DNA of 64,000 nucleotides, taken from contig JANMDU010000122.1 of the NCBI GenBank assembly GCA_031376455.1, positions 6,937 through 70,936 of the forward strand, read 5' to 3'. The DNA comes from JANMDU01 sp031376455 (GTDB lineage: Bacteria; Pseudomonadota; Gammaproteobacteria; Burkholderiales; Burkholderiaceae_C). The notes below the pieces were generated by a model. The model ran no database searches, was not told the origin of the DNA, and was given only the letters and a program-made list of their open reading frames with translations. Position numbers and translations under genes: made by a program. Positions 25,475 to 34,034 of the stretch are shown here, one piece after another; within the stretch, counting starts at the first letter, position 1; each line of letters opens with the position of its first letter.

Positions 25475-26464
25475 ATGAAGAACGTTCGAGACCTCATCAC
25501 GCCCGAAGCCTTGGCGCTCATTCGCAGTGTGGCCGCGCAAGGCAGCATGGCCGCTGCCGCCAGAGAAATGGGGCTTGTGCCCAGCGCCGTCACCTATCGC
25601 GTCAGGCAAATCGAGGATGCACTCGATGTCTTGCTGTTTGACCGCTCGGCAAGACAAGCCCGCATCACGCCAGCGGGGCAGGAGCTGCTGCAGGGCGGCG
25701 AGCGGGTGTTGCAAGAGCTCGATGCGGTGGCGCGGCGCGTGCAGCGCGTCGCCACGGGCTGGGAGCCGCAGCTAACGATTGCCGTCGATAGCCTGATTTC
25801 TAAGCGCGTGATGTTTGAGCTGTGCGAAGCGTTTTTTGCAAGCGGTGATGTGCATTCGCAAGCCAAAGAGCTGAAAGCCACAAGCGCGCCACCCACGCGC
25901 TTACGCATCCAAGGAGAAACGCTTTCTGGCACATGGCACGCCTTGCTCGATGGCGAAGCGGATTTGGCCATAGGCGGTGTGGTGGAGGCAATAGCGCAAG
26001 CGGGTGTCCAGGCCAAACCGATTGGCGATGTGCCATTTGTATTCGCCGTGGCGCCGCATCATCCGCTGGCCAATCACCCGCTTGCTTTGGCCAAACAAGC
26101 TTTGCCAGATGCTGTGATTCAGCAGCACCGTATCGTGGCTGTGGCTGATTCCACACGCCGCAAACAAACCGTGTCAGTGGGCATCTTGCCCGGCCAAGAT
26201 GTGCTCACCGTGAGCACCATGCCCGACAAACTCGATGCGCAACTGCGCGGCTTGGGATGCGGCTTCGTGCCGCATTGCATCGCGCAGCCCTACATTGAAA
26301 GCGGCCGACTCTTGCTGCTCGCCACAGAGCGCATTCCGCGCGCTCCAAAGGTCAACTACGCTTGGCATACACCGGAGCGCGGCACGCTTGGCAAAGCACT
26401 GGCTTGGTGGCTGGCTCAACTCTCCATGCCCAAAACGAGAGAGGCCTTGCTGTTTCAACATTAA
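25475..26464 (+). CDS. LysR-family transcriptional regulator
   Basis: A 329-residue regulator with an N-terminal winged HTH (TPEALALIRSVAAQGSMAAA, then AREMGLVPSAVTYRVRQIED) and a LysR substrate-binding domain (LTIAVDSLISKRVMFELCEA). It is divergent from the pirin/pirin/flavodoxin genes and very likely controls them. Its TAA overlaps the cydB TAA on the other strand (shared TTAA), so there is no terminator between these convergent genes. Confidence 0.93.
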   Translation: MKNVRDLITPEALALIRSVAAQGSMAAAAREMGLVPSAVTYRVRQIEDALDVLLFDRSARQARITPAGQELLQGGERVLQELDAVARRVQRVATGWEPQLTIAVDSLISKRVMFELCEAFFASGDVHSQAKELKATSAPPTRLRIQGETLSGTWHALLDGEADLAIGGVVEAIAQAGVQAKPIGDVPFVFAVAPHHPLANHPLALAKQALPDAVIQQHRIVAVADSTRRKQTVSVGILPGQDVLTVSTMPDKLDAQLRGLGCGFVPHCIAQPYIESGRLLLLATERIPRAPKVNYAWHTPERGTLGKALAWWLAQLSMPKTREALLFQH

Positions 26465-27486
26465 TTTCCGTAACTCATGGCGCGTGTTTTCCCAGAGAAG
26501 ATACGGTACACAATGACGGTGTAGGCGATGATGATGGGCAGCACGATGAGTGCGCCGACCAGAATGATCTTGAGCGATTCTGGAGAAGTCGCAGCTTGCC
26601 AGATCGTCATGCGATCAATCACGAGGTAAGGAAACAAGCTGTAGGCCAAACCGTAAAAGGCAAGGATGAAGATGCCGACTGTGGCAGCAAACGGAATCCA
26701 ATCGCCATAGGCATTGCCAAGGTTCAGACGGGTGGGCAGGCGAGACAAACTCCGGTGAATGATGAAGAAAAGCAAAGCCGTCATGATCGGCACAGGAGCG
26801 AGCAATACGATATAGGGCAAGCTAAACCACTTGGCAAAGATGCGCTCACTGATCAAAGGCGTGGCCACCGAGATGGCCAGCACGCCTAAAGCAGTCAGCA
26901 ACAATGCACCACGCGCCCATTTCACGGCTTGCAGTTGCAAGCTGCCTTCGGTCTTGAAAACCAGCCATGTTGCGCCCAACAGCGCATAGCCTGTGGCCAA
27001 ACACATCGCAATCAACGCAGAGAATGCATGGCCTGCCCAGCCGCCTTCAAAACCGATGATGTAGCTCCCCAGCATCCAGCCTTGGCTGAGCGCTGCGCCC
27101 AATGAGCCCACGTAAAACGCACGATCCCACCAAGGGCGATAGGCCGCTTGCGCTTTCACGCGAAATTCAAACGCCACGCCGCGCAAGATCAGCGCCACCA
27201 GCATGATGGCTACGGGCAGATAAAGCTCACCCAAAATGATGCCATGCGCTGCGGGAAAGCAGGTCAGCAAGATGCCCACGCCGAGTACGAGCCACGTCTC
27301 ATTGGCATCCCAAAACGGCCCGATGCTGCTGACCATCATGTCTTTATCCGCCTGCCCGGCGCGGCGCAGCAAAATGCCAACGCCCAGGTCATAGCCATCG
27401 AGCACCACGTAGGCGAGCATGGCTAAGCCCATCACAGCGAGGAAAATCACCGGCAGCCAATCGTTGAAGTTGAGGAGTTCGTTCAT
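26461..27486 (-). CDS. cydB: Cytochrome bd-type quinol oxidase subunit II
   Basis: The second membrane subunit of the bd oxidase, 341 residues with about eight helices. NFNDWLPVIFLAVMGLAMLA and YVVLDGYDLGVGILL are the standard N terminus; GPFWDANETWLVLGVG and YLPVAIMLVALILRGVAFEF are diagnostic. It overlaps the cydA stop by 4 bases. No small CydX-like frame was recognised downstream, where the convergent LysR gene ends. Confidence 0.95.
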   Translation of the reverse strand: MNELLNFNDWLPVIFLAVMGLAMLAYVVLDGYDLGVGILLRRAGQADKDMMVSSIGPFWDANETWLVLGVGILLTCFPAAHGIILGELYLPVAIMLVALILRGVAFEFRVKAQAAYRPWWDRAFYVGSLGAALSQGWMLGSYIIGFEGGWAGHAFSALIAMCLATGYALLGATWLVFKTEGSLQLQAVKWARGALLLTALGVLAISVATPLISERIFAKWFSLPYIVLLAPVPIMTALLFFIIHRSLSRLPTRLNLGNAYGDWIPFAATVGIFILAFYGLAYSLFPYLVIDRMTIWQAATSPESLKIILVGALIVLPIIIAYTVIVYRIFSGKTRAMSYGN

Positions 27487-28880
27487 GCTGCACTTCGCGT
27501 CAGCACCGGCGTTGTGACGGCGGTTTCATTCGAGCCTGCCTTGCGAGCAAGGTAAAACAACGCAGAGATATAAGCCACGAGCAGCATCAAATACACCGTG
27601 ATGTACATCGCCAGCGTGGCGGCGAGCATCGGCGTGGGAATCGTGGCGGCAGCTTGTTTGGTAGAGAGAACGCCCGTCACCAGCCAAGGCTGCCGGCCAA
27701 TCTCCGTCACGTACCAACCCGCTAGCGTGGCCACCCAGCCAGAAAATGTCATCGCCACAAACACTTTTGCCAGCCAGGGCTTAAGTTCCCTGCCCTTGCG
27801 CTGCTGCCACACAGCCAGCCAGCCAACGAATAGCATGAGTAGCCCCGTGCCCACCATCACACGAAAGCCCCAAAACACGGGCGCAACAGGTGGATGCTCG
27901 CCCACAAAATCATTGAGCCCTTTGACTTCTCCATTGATGTCATGCGTCAAATACAGCGAAGCAAGCTTCGGAATACTGATCTCATATTTATTCTCCCGCG
28001 CCTTCTCATCAGGCAGAGCGAAAAGCACAGCCGGCGCGCCGCGCTGCGTCTCCCATATGCCTTCCATCGCAGCCAGCTTTGCGGGCTGATGCTTCATTGT
28101 CGACAAGCCGTGCAAATCGCCCAAGAAAATCTGAATCGGTAAGCACACCGCAGCCATCACAATGCCCGTTCGCAGCGTCGCCTTCACGCTTGGCGTGCGG
28201 TCACCCCGCAGCCAGCGATAGGCGCTGATACCCGCGAGCAAGAATGCCACCGTCACAAAGCAAGCCATCATCATGTGCGAGAGCTTGTAGGGAAAAGATG
28301 GATTGAAAATCACCGCCCACCAATCCGTGACGAAGGCCACCATCTCGCCATTGGCATTTGGCCGCATTTCAAAACCTGCTGGCGTTTGCATCCACGAGTT
28401 GAGCGCAAGAATCCAAAACGCTGACATGCTCGTGCCGAAGGCTACTAGGCACGTCGCCACGGTGTGCCACTTGTGGCCGACGCGCTGCAAGCCAAACAGC
28501 ATCACGCCTAAGAAGCTCGCTTCCAAAAAGAATGCCGTCATCACTTCATAGGCGAGCAGTGGGCCTGCGATATTGCCCACGGTATTCATAAAGCCCGGCC
28601 AATTGGTGCCAAACTGGAAGCTCATCGTGATACCGCTCACCACGCCAAGCGCAAACGTGAGTGCAAAAATTTTCACCCAAAAGAAATACGCCTCCATCCA
28701 CTTGGCATCTTGCGTGCGAGCAAAGCGCAGCTTGAAAAACACCAGTACCCAAGCCAGCGCGATCGTGATCGTGGGAAAGAGAATGTGAAAACTGATGTTG
28801 GCCGCGAATTGAATGCGGTGCAGGATCAGGGGATCGAATGCGGCGGTCGTGACGGCTGTAGCGGCCGTGGTGGCGTTCAT
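27483..28880 (-). CDS. cydA: Cytochrome bd-type quinol oxidase subunit I (cyanide-insensitive type)
   Basis: The heme-bearing subunit of the quinol oxidase that reduces O2 to water. The heme b595 ligand is probably His32 in ANISFHILFPTITI, and the second conserved His lies in PYKLSHMMMACFVTVAF. The quinol loop motif GLNDFVGEHPPVAPVFWGFR is present but the loop is short. Together with the 465-residue length, this points to the CIO subgroup rather than E. coli-type CydA. It lies in one operon with a GbsR-type regulator immediately upstream (9-base gap). Confidence 0.95.
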   Translation of the reverse strand: MNATTAATAVTTAAFDPLILHRIQFAANISFHILFPTITIALAWVLVFFKLRFARTQDAKWMEAYFFWVKIFALTFALGVVSGITMSFQFGTNWPGFMNTVGNIAGPLLAYEVMTAFFLEASFLGVMLFGLQRVGHKWHTVATCLVAFGTSMSAFWILALNSWMQTPAGFEMRPNANGEMVAFVTDWWAVIFNPSFPYKLSHMMMACFVTVAFLLAGISAYRWLRGDRTPSVKATLRTGIVMAAVCLPIQIFLGDLHGLSTMKHQPAKLAAMEGIWETQRGAPAVLFALPDEKARENKYEISIPKLASLYLTHDINGEVKGLNDFVGEHPPVAPVFWGFRVMVGTGLLMLFVGWLAVWQQRKGRELKPWLAKVFVAMTFSGWVATLAGWYVTEIGRQPWLVTGVLSTKQAAATIPTPMLAATLAMYITVYLMLLVAYISALFYLARKAGSNETAVTTPVLTRSAA

Positions 28881-28889
28881 GGTTAGCTC

Positions 28890-29516
28890 CTAGTAAATTG
28901 GGGGAATCAGGTTTTCGGGGGCGGTGTCTCTTGCAGCGTCTTTTGTCATTTCTTTTGCTGCGCTTTTGTCTTTACTTTTAAACAGCATCATGTCTTTGAA
29001 CTCCAGCAGCTTCTGCGCAGCTGCGCCCATCTTCATGAGCTGGCGCAGAGTCTGCTCATCCAGACGCTTAATATCGGTAAACCAAGTGGTGACCAGCTCA
29101 ATCAGCTCATGCATTTGCGCCATGCGCTTTTGGGCATGTATGTCTTGCGGATTCGTGGGCTCATGCAGCAGTGAATCGCGCAACATCGATAGCGTTGGGT
29201 CAATCTCGCGTTTCTTGCGCTCATCAGCCAGCGTGCGAAAAATCAGCCAGACATCGTCAGGTGCGCTGAAATACTCCCGTCGGTCACTGGGCAAATGCTG
29301 TAGCTTGGTGAGCCGCCAAGAATCGAGCTCTTTCAAGCCCATGCTTACATTGGAACGCGAAAAATCCAACGCTTCGGCAATCTCATCCGCATTTAGTGGG
29401 CGCTCGCTCACAAATAGTAGTGCATAAATCTGCCCAACTGTGCGATTGATGCCCCAGCGGCTGCCCATCTCTCCAAAATGAAGCACGAAGCTTTGGGCGA
29501 GTGGGGTCAGTTTCAT
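28890..29516 (-). CDS. GbsR/MarR-like transcriptional regulator of the cyd operon
   Basis: A 208-residue winged-helix protein. GSRWGINRTVGQIYALLFVS, then NADEIAEALDFSRSNVSMGL and KELDSWRLTKLQHLPSDRRE, match the GbsR subgroup of MarR proteins, which sense small molecules. A Lys/Ala-rich tail follows. It is first in the operon with cydAB, and an inverted repeat lies right upstream of its start, so autoregulation and control of cydAB are likely. Confidence 0.9.
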   Translation of the reverse strand: MKLTPLAQSFVLHFGEMGSRWGINRTVGQIYALLFVSERPLNADEIAEALDFSRSNVSMGLKELDSWRLTKLQHLPSDRREYFSAPDDVWLIFRTLADERKKREIDPTLSMLRDSLLHEPTNPQDIHAQKRMAQMHELIELVTTWFTDIKRLDEQTLRQLMKMGAAAQKLLEFKDMMLFKSKDKSAAKEMTKDAARDTAPENLIPPIY

Positions 29517-29523
29517 GAGATTC

Positions 29524-29563
29524 CTTGAATTTCAGTAATTGCTGAAATTATAGGAAATTCAAG
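29524..29563 (-). promoter_or_regulatory. Nested inverted repeats, probable operator of gbsR-cydAB
   Basis: AATTTCAG / CTGAAATT (29528-29535 and 29542-29549) form a perfect 8-bp inverted repeat with a 6-base spacer. CTTGAATTT at 29524 and AAATTCAAG at 29555 form a second, outer inverted repeat. The position is 8-47 bases upstream of the regulator start. MarR-type dimers bind such sites. Confidence 0.65.
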
Positions 29564-29705
29564 TTGGAAAGTCAAATCATCCAGCGCAGAAACTGCTTAC
29601 GCAGTTCCCACTATGTGTTTCCCACAATAAATTTGTCACCGAAATTACGTAACATCTAGTTTAATTAATTTATATAACTGTTATTTCAATTTTGGAGACC
29701 GCCTC

Positions 29706-30701
29706 ATGGATCGTCGCAACACGCTCACTAGAATTTCGTTGGCAAGCCTTGTTTTAGCTGGCTTCACGGGCACAGCGCTGGCTCAAACCGCAACGCCGAC
29801 TTCTGCCTCAGCGGCTTGGCCGACGCAATCCGTGAAAATCATCGTGCCCTACGCCGCAGGCGGCACCACCGATATCGCCGCCCGCATCTTGGCCAACGAA
29901 CTCTCCAAAAAATGGGGTCAACCCGTATTGGTAGACAACAAACCTGGCGCTTCCACCCAAATCGGCACCGATCAGGTGGCCAAATCCAAAGATGGCCACA
30001 CCTTGCTCATGACGGCTTCGCCCTTTGCTGTGAATCCCTCGCTGTTTGCCAAGCTGCCGTATGACACTTACAAAGATTTCAAGCCCGTGACGCTGGTGGT
30101 GCGCAATGGCTTGTTTCTGGTCACCAGCGGCAAACAGCCTTTTGCCAACGTCAAAGACTTGATCGAAGCCGGCAAAGGCGACAAAACCGTGAGCATCGCC
30201 TCGCCGGCCAATGGCAGCATGGCGCATATGGTGGCCGAGCTGGTTGCCGACACACAAAAGCTCAGTCTTCTGCATGTGCCTTATCGCGGCACACCACCCG
30301 CGCTCGTCGATGTGATCGGCGGCCAGGTGCAATTCATGTTTGACAACCCTAGCTCTAGCCTGCCGCTGATCAAAGACGGCAAGCTCAAAGCGCTGGCCTA
30401 CACAGGTGCGAGGCGCTCTAAAGCCCTGCCCAATGTGCCCACAGTAGGCGAAACGATTCCCGGCTTTGAAGCGCTCAATTGGTTTGGCATGCTGGCCCCC
30501 AGCAGCATGGACGACAAGCTGCTTGACCGCATCGCCAAAGATGCCAACGACGTGCTCAAACGCAAAGAGGTGGTGGAGCGCTTTAGCAGCGAAGGCGTAG
30601 AGATTGGCGGCATTCCGCGCGAGGCGTTTGGTGCGTTTTTAGCGGTCGAGACGATTCGTTGGGCGAAAATTGTGAAAGCTCGCAATATCAAGGCGGATTG
30701 A
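29706..30701 (+). CDS. Bug-family periplasmic solute-binding protein
   Basis: A tripartite tricarboxylate transporter receptor-type protein of 331 residues. Signal peptide: ISLASLVLAGFTGTALAQ. WPTQSVKIIVPYAAGGTTDI, LLMTASPFAVNPSLF and the C-terminal LDRIAKDANDVLK block are typical of Bug receptors, which bind small carboxylates. No TctA/TctB membrane genes are nearby, so it is an orphan receptor, common in Burkholderiales. GGAG lies upstream of the ATG. The ligand is unknown. Confidence 0.93.
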   Translation: MDRRNTLTRISLASLVLAGFTGTALAQTATPTSASAAWPTQSVKIIVPYAAGGTTDIAARILANELSKKWGQPVLVDNKPGASTQIGTDQVAKSKDGHTLLMTASPFAVNPSLFAKLPYDTYKDFKPVTLVVRNGLFLVTSGKQPFANVKDLIEAGKGDKTVSIASPANGSMAHMVAELVADTQKLSLLHVPYRGTPPALVDVIGGQVQFMFDNPSSSLPLIKDGKLKALAYTGARRSKALPNVPTVGETIPGFEALNWFGMLAPSSMDDKLLDRIAKDANDVLKRKEVVERFSSEGVEIGGIPREAFGAFLAVETIRWAKIVKARNIKAD

Positions 30702-30704
30702 TCG

Positions 30705-30772
30705 TTACTATTAATTTCGTAGCACTCTGCGCAATAGATACGCCGGCTAAGCACTCAAAACGCTTAAAAACT
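30705..30772 (+). repeat. Element A copy, intergenic
   Basis: TACTATTAATTTCGTAGCAC, then CTGCGCAATAGATACGCCGG and CTAAGCACTCAAAACGC: one of the most complete copies. It lies between the Bug gene and the convergent polysaccharide deacetylase. Confidence 0.9.
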
Positions 30773-30783
30773 AGCCCAAAAAA

Positions 30784-31656
30784 CTACCCCCCGTTAGCCG
30801 CAATCCAGTCTTTATACGCAGGATGCTGGCGCATCGTATTGAAGCAAAAGCCTTGGGCTTTGAGGCCCACAATGAGTGGCTCCAAAACGGCAGGCGCCCA
30901 AGGATCTTTGCGGCTCCAAATGCCCAGATGCGCCATGAGAATGTCGCCGCTCTTGATGTTTTTGAGCGCTTGTTTCAGTAGTGCATCGTTGGACACACGC
31001 TCACTAGGCAACTCATCGCCCAAAAATCCAGCGGATGCCCAGCCGACATGCTTGTAGCCGCATTTTTCGGCCTCGGCCAAAAGCTTCGGAGAAGTCTTGC
31101 CGCCGGGTGCGCGGAAGATAGGAAGCGCTTTTTTGCCTGTGTAGTGTTCCAGGCGCTCTTTGGCTAAATCCAGTTGCTCGCAGTATTTTTTGGGCTCCCA
31201 GGTAAAGCTGCGGCCGGCAAAAGCGCCGGATGTGGGCTGCATGATGAATTTTGTCTCGTTGCCTTTGGCATCGCCCTTCCAAATCGGATGATCCCAGGTG
31301 TGAGAGGCAAATTCATGCCCTTCTTTGCCACGCGCTGCCCAGAATTTCTCACCCCAGTTTTTCGCAAGAGAAGTGCTCTCGTCTTTCGTCTTTTCATTGG
31401 CTGCGAAAAAGGTGACTTTGACATTGTGTTTGTTCAAAGTATCGGCCATGAATTGAGCGACTTCCATGTGACCGGTATCCAGTGTGAGATACACCGGTTT
31501 GTCACACAGCGCAGGCGGTGGCACAGCGGGCGCTGCCATGATGGCCGGCTCTTTTTTCTTCCCCAATAAATTGCCTAATTGAGCACGGGCCGGCAATGAA
31601 CCTGCGCAGAATGCTATGAAAAACGTAGCAAAAAGAATTTTATTCACGAGTCGCAT
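30784..31656 (-). CDS. Polysaccharide deacetylase family protein (atypical metal site)
   Basis: An exported protein of 290 residues with signal peptide ILFATFFIAFCAGSLPARA and a NodB-like fold. Motif 1 reads YLTLDTGHMEVAQF where active enzymes usually have TFDDG, so the second Asp (a metal ligand) is Thr. Motif 2 is FASHTWDHP and motif 3 FRAPGGKTSPKL, both intact. The natural substrate is unknown. The ATG at 31656 overlaps the beta-propeller gene stop by 17 bases; the longer frame from 31731 is rejected because it lacks the exposed signal peptide. Confidence 0.85.
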   Translation of the reverse strand: MRLVNKILFATFFIAFCAGSLPARAQLGNLLGKKKEPAIMAAPAVPPPALCDKPVYLTLDTGHMEVAQFMADTLNKHNVKVTFFAANEKTKDESTSLAKNWGEKFWAARGKEGHEFASHTWDHPIWKGDAKGNETKFIMQPTSGAFAGRSFTWEPKKYCEQLDLAKERLEHYTGKKALPIFRAPGGKTSPKLLAEAEKCGYKHVGWASAGFLGDELPSERVSNDALLKQALKNIKSGDILMAHLGIWSRKDPWAPAVLEPLIVGLKAQGFCFNTMRQHPAYKDWIAANGG

Positions 31657-32710
31657 GTGCCAGCGTCCAAACCCCGTGCGGTGAGCGGCCCACGTTGACT
31701 TGGGCGAATATTTTTCCCGATTGCAAGTCAATCACCATCAGCTTTTTTGCCCAGCGCGCGGTCACGTAAAGCAATTTTCCGTCCAAACTCACATCCATGC
31801 AATCTGGCCCGCCGGGCACAGCGAATTGCGCCACCACGGTTTGCGTTTGCAAATCAATCTTGCTGACGGTGTTAGCCACGCGATTGCTCACAAAAACATG
31901 CCGCTTGTCGCCCGCTGCGCGAAAGGCATGCGCGCCTTTGCCGGTAGGAATGGTTTTGATCAGCTTTGCCGGCTCAGCGCCGCCCTTGGATGTATCAAAC
32001 ACCTGCACAGCATCGCTCGCTGTGAGCCCGATGAAGGCGAATTTGTCATCAGGGGTCATATAAATATCAGCTGGCATATCACCTGTGGGCATGCGCCAGC
32101 GAATGCTTTGCGTGGCCAAGTCAATGGCGACCCATTCGTCGCTGTCTTGCATCGTCACATACGCAAGGGTGGATTTGCTGTCGATCCACATATGGCTCGG
32201 CGTTTTCGCGGTAGAGATACGTTTGACCAGCTTCAATGGCTCAGCCGCTTGCGGCTGCCATAGGTAAATATCCACGTGATTCAAGCGATTGGCTGCGGTA
32301 ACGAACCATTTCATATCGGGTGAAAAGCGCAGATGATACGGATCAAGAATCCCTTTGACGACACGTTGCACAGCCGCTGTACGCGGATCAAGAAACGTCA
32401 GCGAATCACCGCCGGCATTGGCCACGATGAGTGATTTTTCATCGGGCGTGAGATACAAATGATGCGGCTCTTTGCCGGTGGGGATGCGCTGCGTCTCTTG
32501 CCAAGTGTTCGGATCAACCACGCTGATCGTGGCATCGAGCGAATTGAGCACAAAGATAGGCGGTTTTGCCAAAGCCATGGGCTTCGCTGGAGAAGCCGTT
32601 GCCGGCACAACAGTTGCCTGCGCTATCGCCGAGGCACGCCAACCAGAACCGACAGAAACACTGGCCAAAGCCATCAAAAATTGCGAACGCTTCAAAACAA
32701 GGACTTTCAA
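31640..32710 (-). CDS. Exported YVTN-type beta-propeller protein
   Basis: A 356-residue protein with a signal-like N terminus (KRSQFLMALASVSVGSGWRA, then SAIAQA) and about seven beta-propeller blades with the YVTN pattern, for example TPDEKSLIVANAGGDSLTFL and DLQSGKIFAQVNVGRSPHGV. The start is uncertain: in-frame TTG codons at 32710 and 32695 both precede the signal peptide, and neither has a clear Shine-Dalgarno. It is probably co-transcribed with the overlapping deacetylase. Such propellers often bind ligands or redox cofactors; the role is unknown. Confidence 0.8.
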   Translation of the reverse strand: MKVLVLKRSQFLMALASVSVGSGWRASAIAQATVVPATASPAKPMALAKPPIFVLNSLDATISVVDPNTWQETQRIPTGKEPHHLYLTPDEKSLIVANAGGDSLTFLDPRTAAVQRVVKGILDPYHLRFSPDMKWFVTAANRLNHVDIYLWQPQAAEPLKLVKRISTAKTPSHMWIDSKSTLAYVTMQDSDEWVAIDLATQSIRWRMPTGDMPADIYMTPDDKFAFIGLTASDAVQVFDTSKGGAEPAKLIKTIPTGKGAHAFRAAGDKRHVFVSNRVANTVSKIDLQTQTVVAQFAVPGGPDCMDVSLDGKLLYVTARWAKKLMVIDLQSGKIFAQVNVGRSPHGVWTLAHATRE

Positions 32711-32792
32711 CGCAAAAACAAGCAGTTATTTTACCCGTACAGTGAGCATGCACTGACTTCAATACATCCCGAAAACCCTTCAAAATCATGTC

Positions 32793-33632
32793 ATGACTGC
32801 TTCTGCTGCACCCACCCGTGAAAAAGTGGCCATTCTGGGCGTACAGCTGGAGGTGCTCCGCATCCCTGCCTCCAAACCGTCCTCACTGTCTTCACCCATC
32901 GTCTTCCTCCACGAAGGCTTAGGCAGCGTCGCCATGTGGCGAGATTTTCCGGCGGCGCTTTGCGCAGCCACAGGCCATGCAGGGCTTGTGTATTCGCGGC
33001 GCGGCTATGGCCAATCGGATGCCATCAACGACGTACGCGGCACCGGGCAATTGCAGCCCGATTACATGCACCGCGAAGCCTTGGAAGTGCTCCCCGAGCT
33101 CCTCCGCTGCGAAGGCATCGCCAAGCCCATCTTGCTCGGCCACTCCGATGGCGGCACGATCGCCTTACTTCATGCATCAAGCTTCAATGTCAAAGCCTGC
33201 ATCGTCATGGCACCTCATCTTTTTGTCGAAGACATCAGCATCGCCGCGATCCAAGCTGCCCGCGAAGCTATTGTGCAAGGCGATCTGCGCCAGCGTCTCG
33301 ACAAATTTCACGCCGATGTCGATTGCGCCTTCTGGCAATGGAATGATGTGTGGCTCAGCTCAGCGTTTCGCAGCTTCAACATCGAGGATGCTTGTCAAAA
33401 AATCACCTGCCCGCTGCTCGCCATCCAAGGCCTGGATGATCCTTACGGCACGATGGCGCAAATCGACGCTCTGGACAACACAGAGCAGGATTTTTTAAGC
33501 CAAATTGGCCTCTCGCCAGCGAATAATATGCGCAGAGCGCTATTAAAATTAGAGCAATGCGGGCATTCACCTCACAAAGATCAAACCATGATTGCGATCA
33601 AAGCTTGTGCGGATTTTTTGCATGTAGATTAG
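32793..33632 (+). CDS. Alpha/beta hydrolase
   Basis: A cytoplasmic alpha/beta hydrolase of 279 residues. The oxyanion-hole region is FLHEGLGSVAMWRDFPAALC. The nucleophile Ser is in LLGHSDGGTIALLHAS, the acid probably Asp in IQGLDDPYGT, and the His in EQCGHSPHKDQ, so the triad is complete. A partial element A (33520-33553) supplies codons just before the catalytic His loop. The substrate is unknown. Confidence 0.88.
   Translation: MTASAAPTREKVAILGVQLEVLRIPASKPSSLSSPIVFLHEGLGSVAMWRDFPAALCAATGHAGLVYSRRGYGQSDAINDVRGTGQLQPDYMHREALEVLPELLRCEGIAKPILLGHSDGGTIALLHASSFNVKACIVMAPHLFVEDISIAAIQAAREAIVQGDLRQRLDKFHADVDCAFWQWNDVWLSSAFRSFNIEDACQKITCPLLAIQGLDDPYGTMAQIDALDNTEQDFLSQIGLSPANNMRRALLKLEQCGHSPHKDQTMIAIKACADFLHVD
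33520..33553 (-). repeat. Partial element A inside the hydrolase gene
   Basis: Reverse-complement match to the left half of the element (AATATGCGCAGAGCGCTATT). The hydrolase reads through it as NNMRRALLKLE, a different frame from the other coding copies. Confidence 0.55.
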
Positions 33633-33790
33633 CGATATTGAAATTTCAAATCTGAGCATTCTCATCAGAGTTGATGATCCAAATCCGTTGGATGCATTGC
33701 AACAAGTTGCGAGAAAGGGTGAAAATATTCCAAATTTTGCCCAACAAATAGATCATGAAAGCTATTCACGCAATCTGCATTGCGATTAAT
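33633..33790 (+). pseudogene. Possible coding remnant without a start codon
   Basis: After the hydrolase stop, one frame is open for about 50 codons. It reads SDIEISNLSILIRVDDPNPL followed by DALQQVARKGENIPNFAQQI, and ends in TAA near 33789. There is no in-frame ATG or GTG and no match I can name. Composition is more A/T rich than the neighbours. It may be the tail of a gene lost by deletion, or chance. Confidence 0.3.
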
Positions 33791-34027
33791 TTTATTTTTA
33801 TAAGCTGCTCAAGCCACCAAATTGCCCCACCTATTACCAATAAGCTACCACCGATAAAAGAATGGGACACGCATGCAGTCAAAGCCTGCGGTGGAATTGC
33901 TTTGGAAGGCATGGTTGAAGGATCGAATAAAGGCAACCTGAACGCCACACACTTCATTGACACCAATTACTCTAAAAAGGAATGGTTCGTAAATTGCTAC
34001 TTAGAGGCGTTGGTTAACCCAAGATGA
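33755..34027 (+). CDS. Small putative lipoprotein of unknown function
   Basis: A 90-residue frame starting MKAIHAICIAINFIFISCSS: a positively charged start, a hydrophobic core and a Cys that could be a lipobox (FISC). The mature part has two more Cys (KACGG, NCYLEAL). No recognisable domain. No strong Shine-Dalgarno precedes the ATG. It lies in an A/T-rich patch between the hydrolase and the convergent Fic gene, overlapping the end of the remnant in another frame. Confidence 0.45.
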   Translation: MKAIHAICIAINFIFISCSSHQIAPPITNKLPPIKEWDTHAVKACGGIALEGMVEGSNKGNLNATHFIDTNYSKKEWFVNCYLEALVNPR

Positions 34028-34034
34028 GCCCTAG

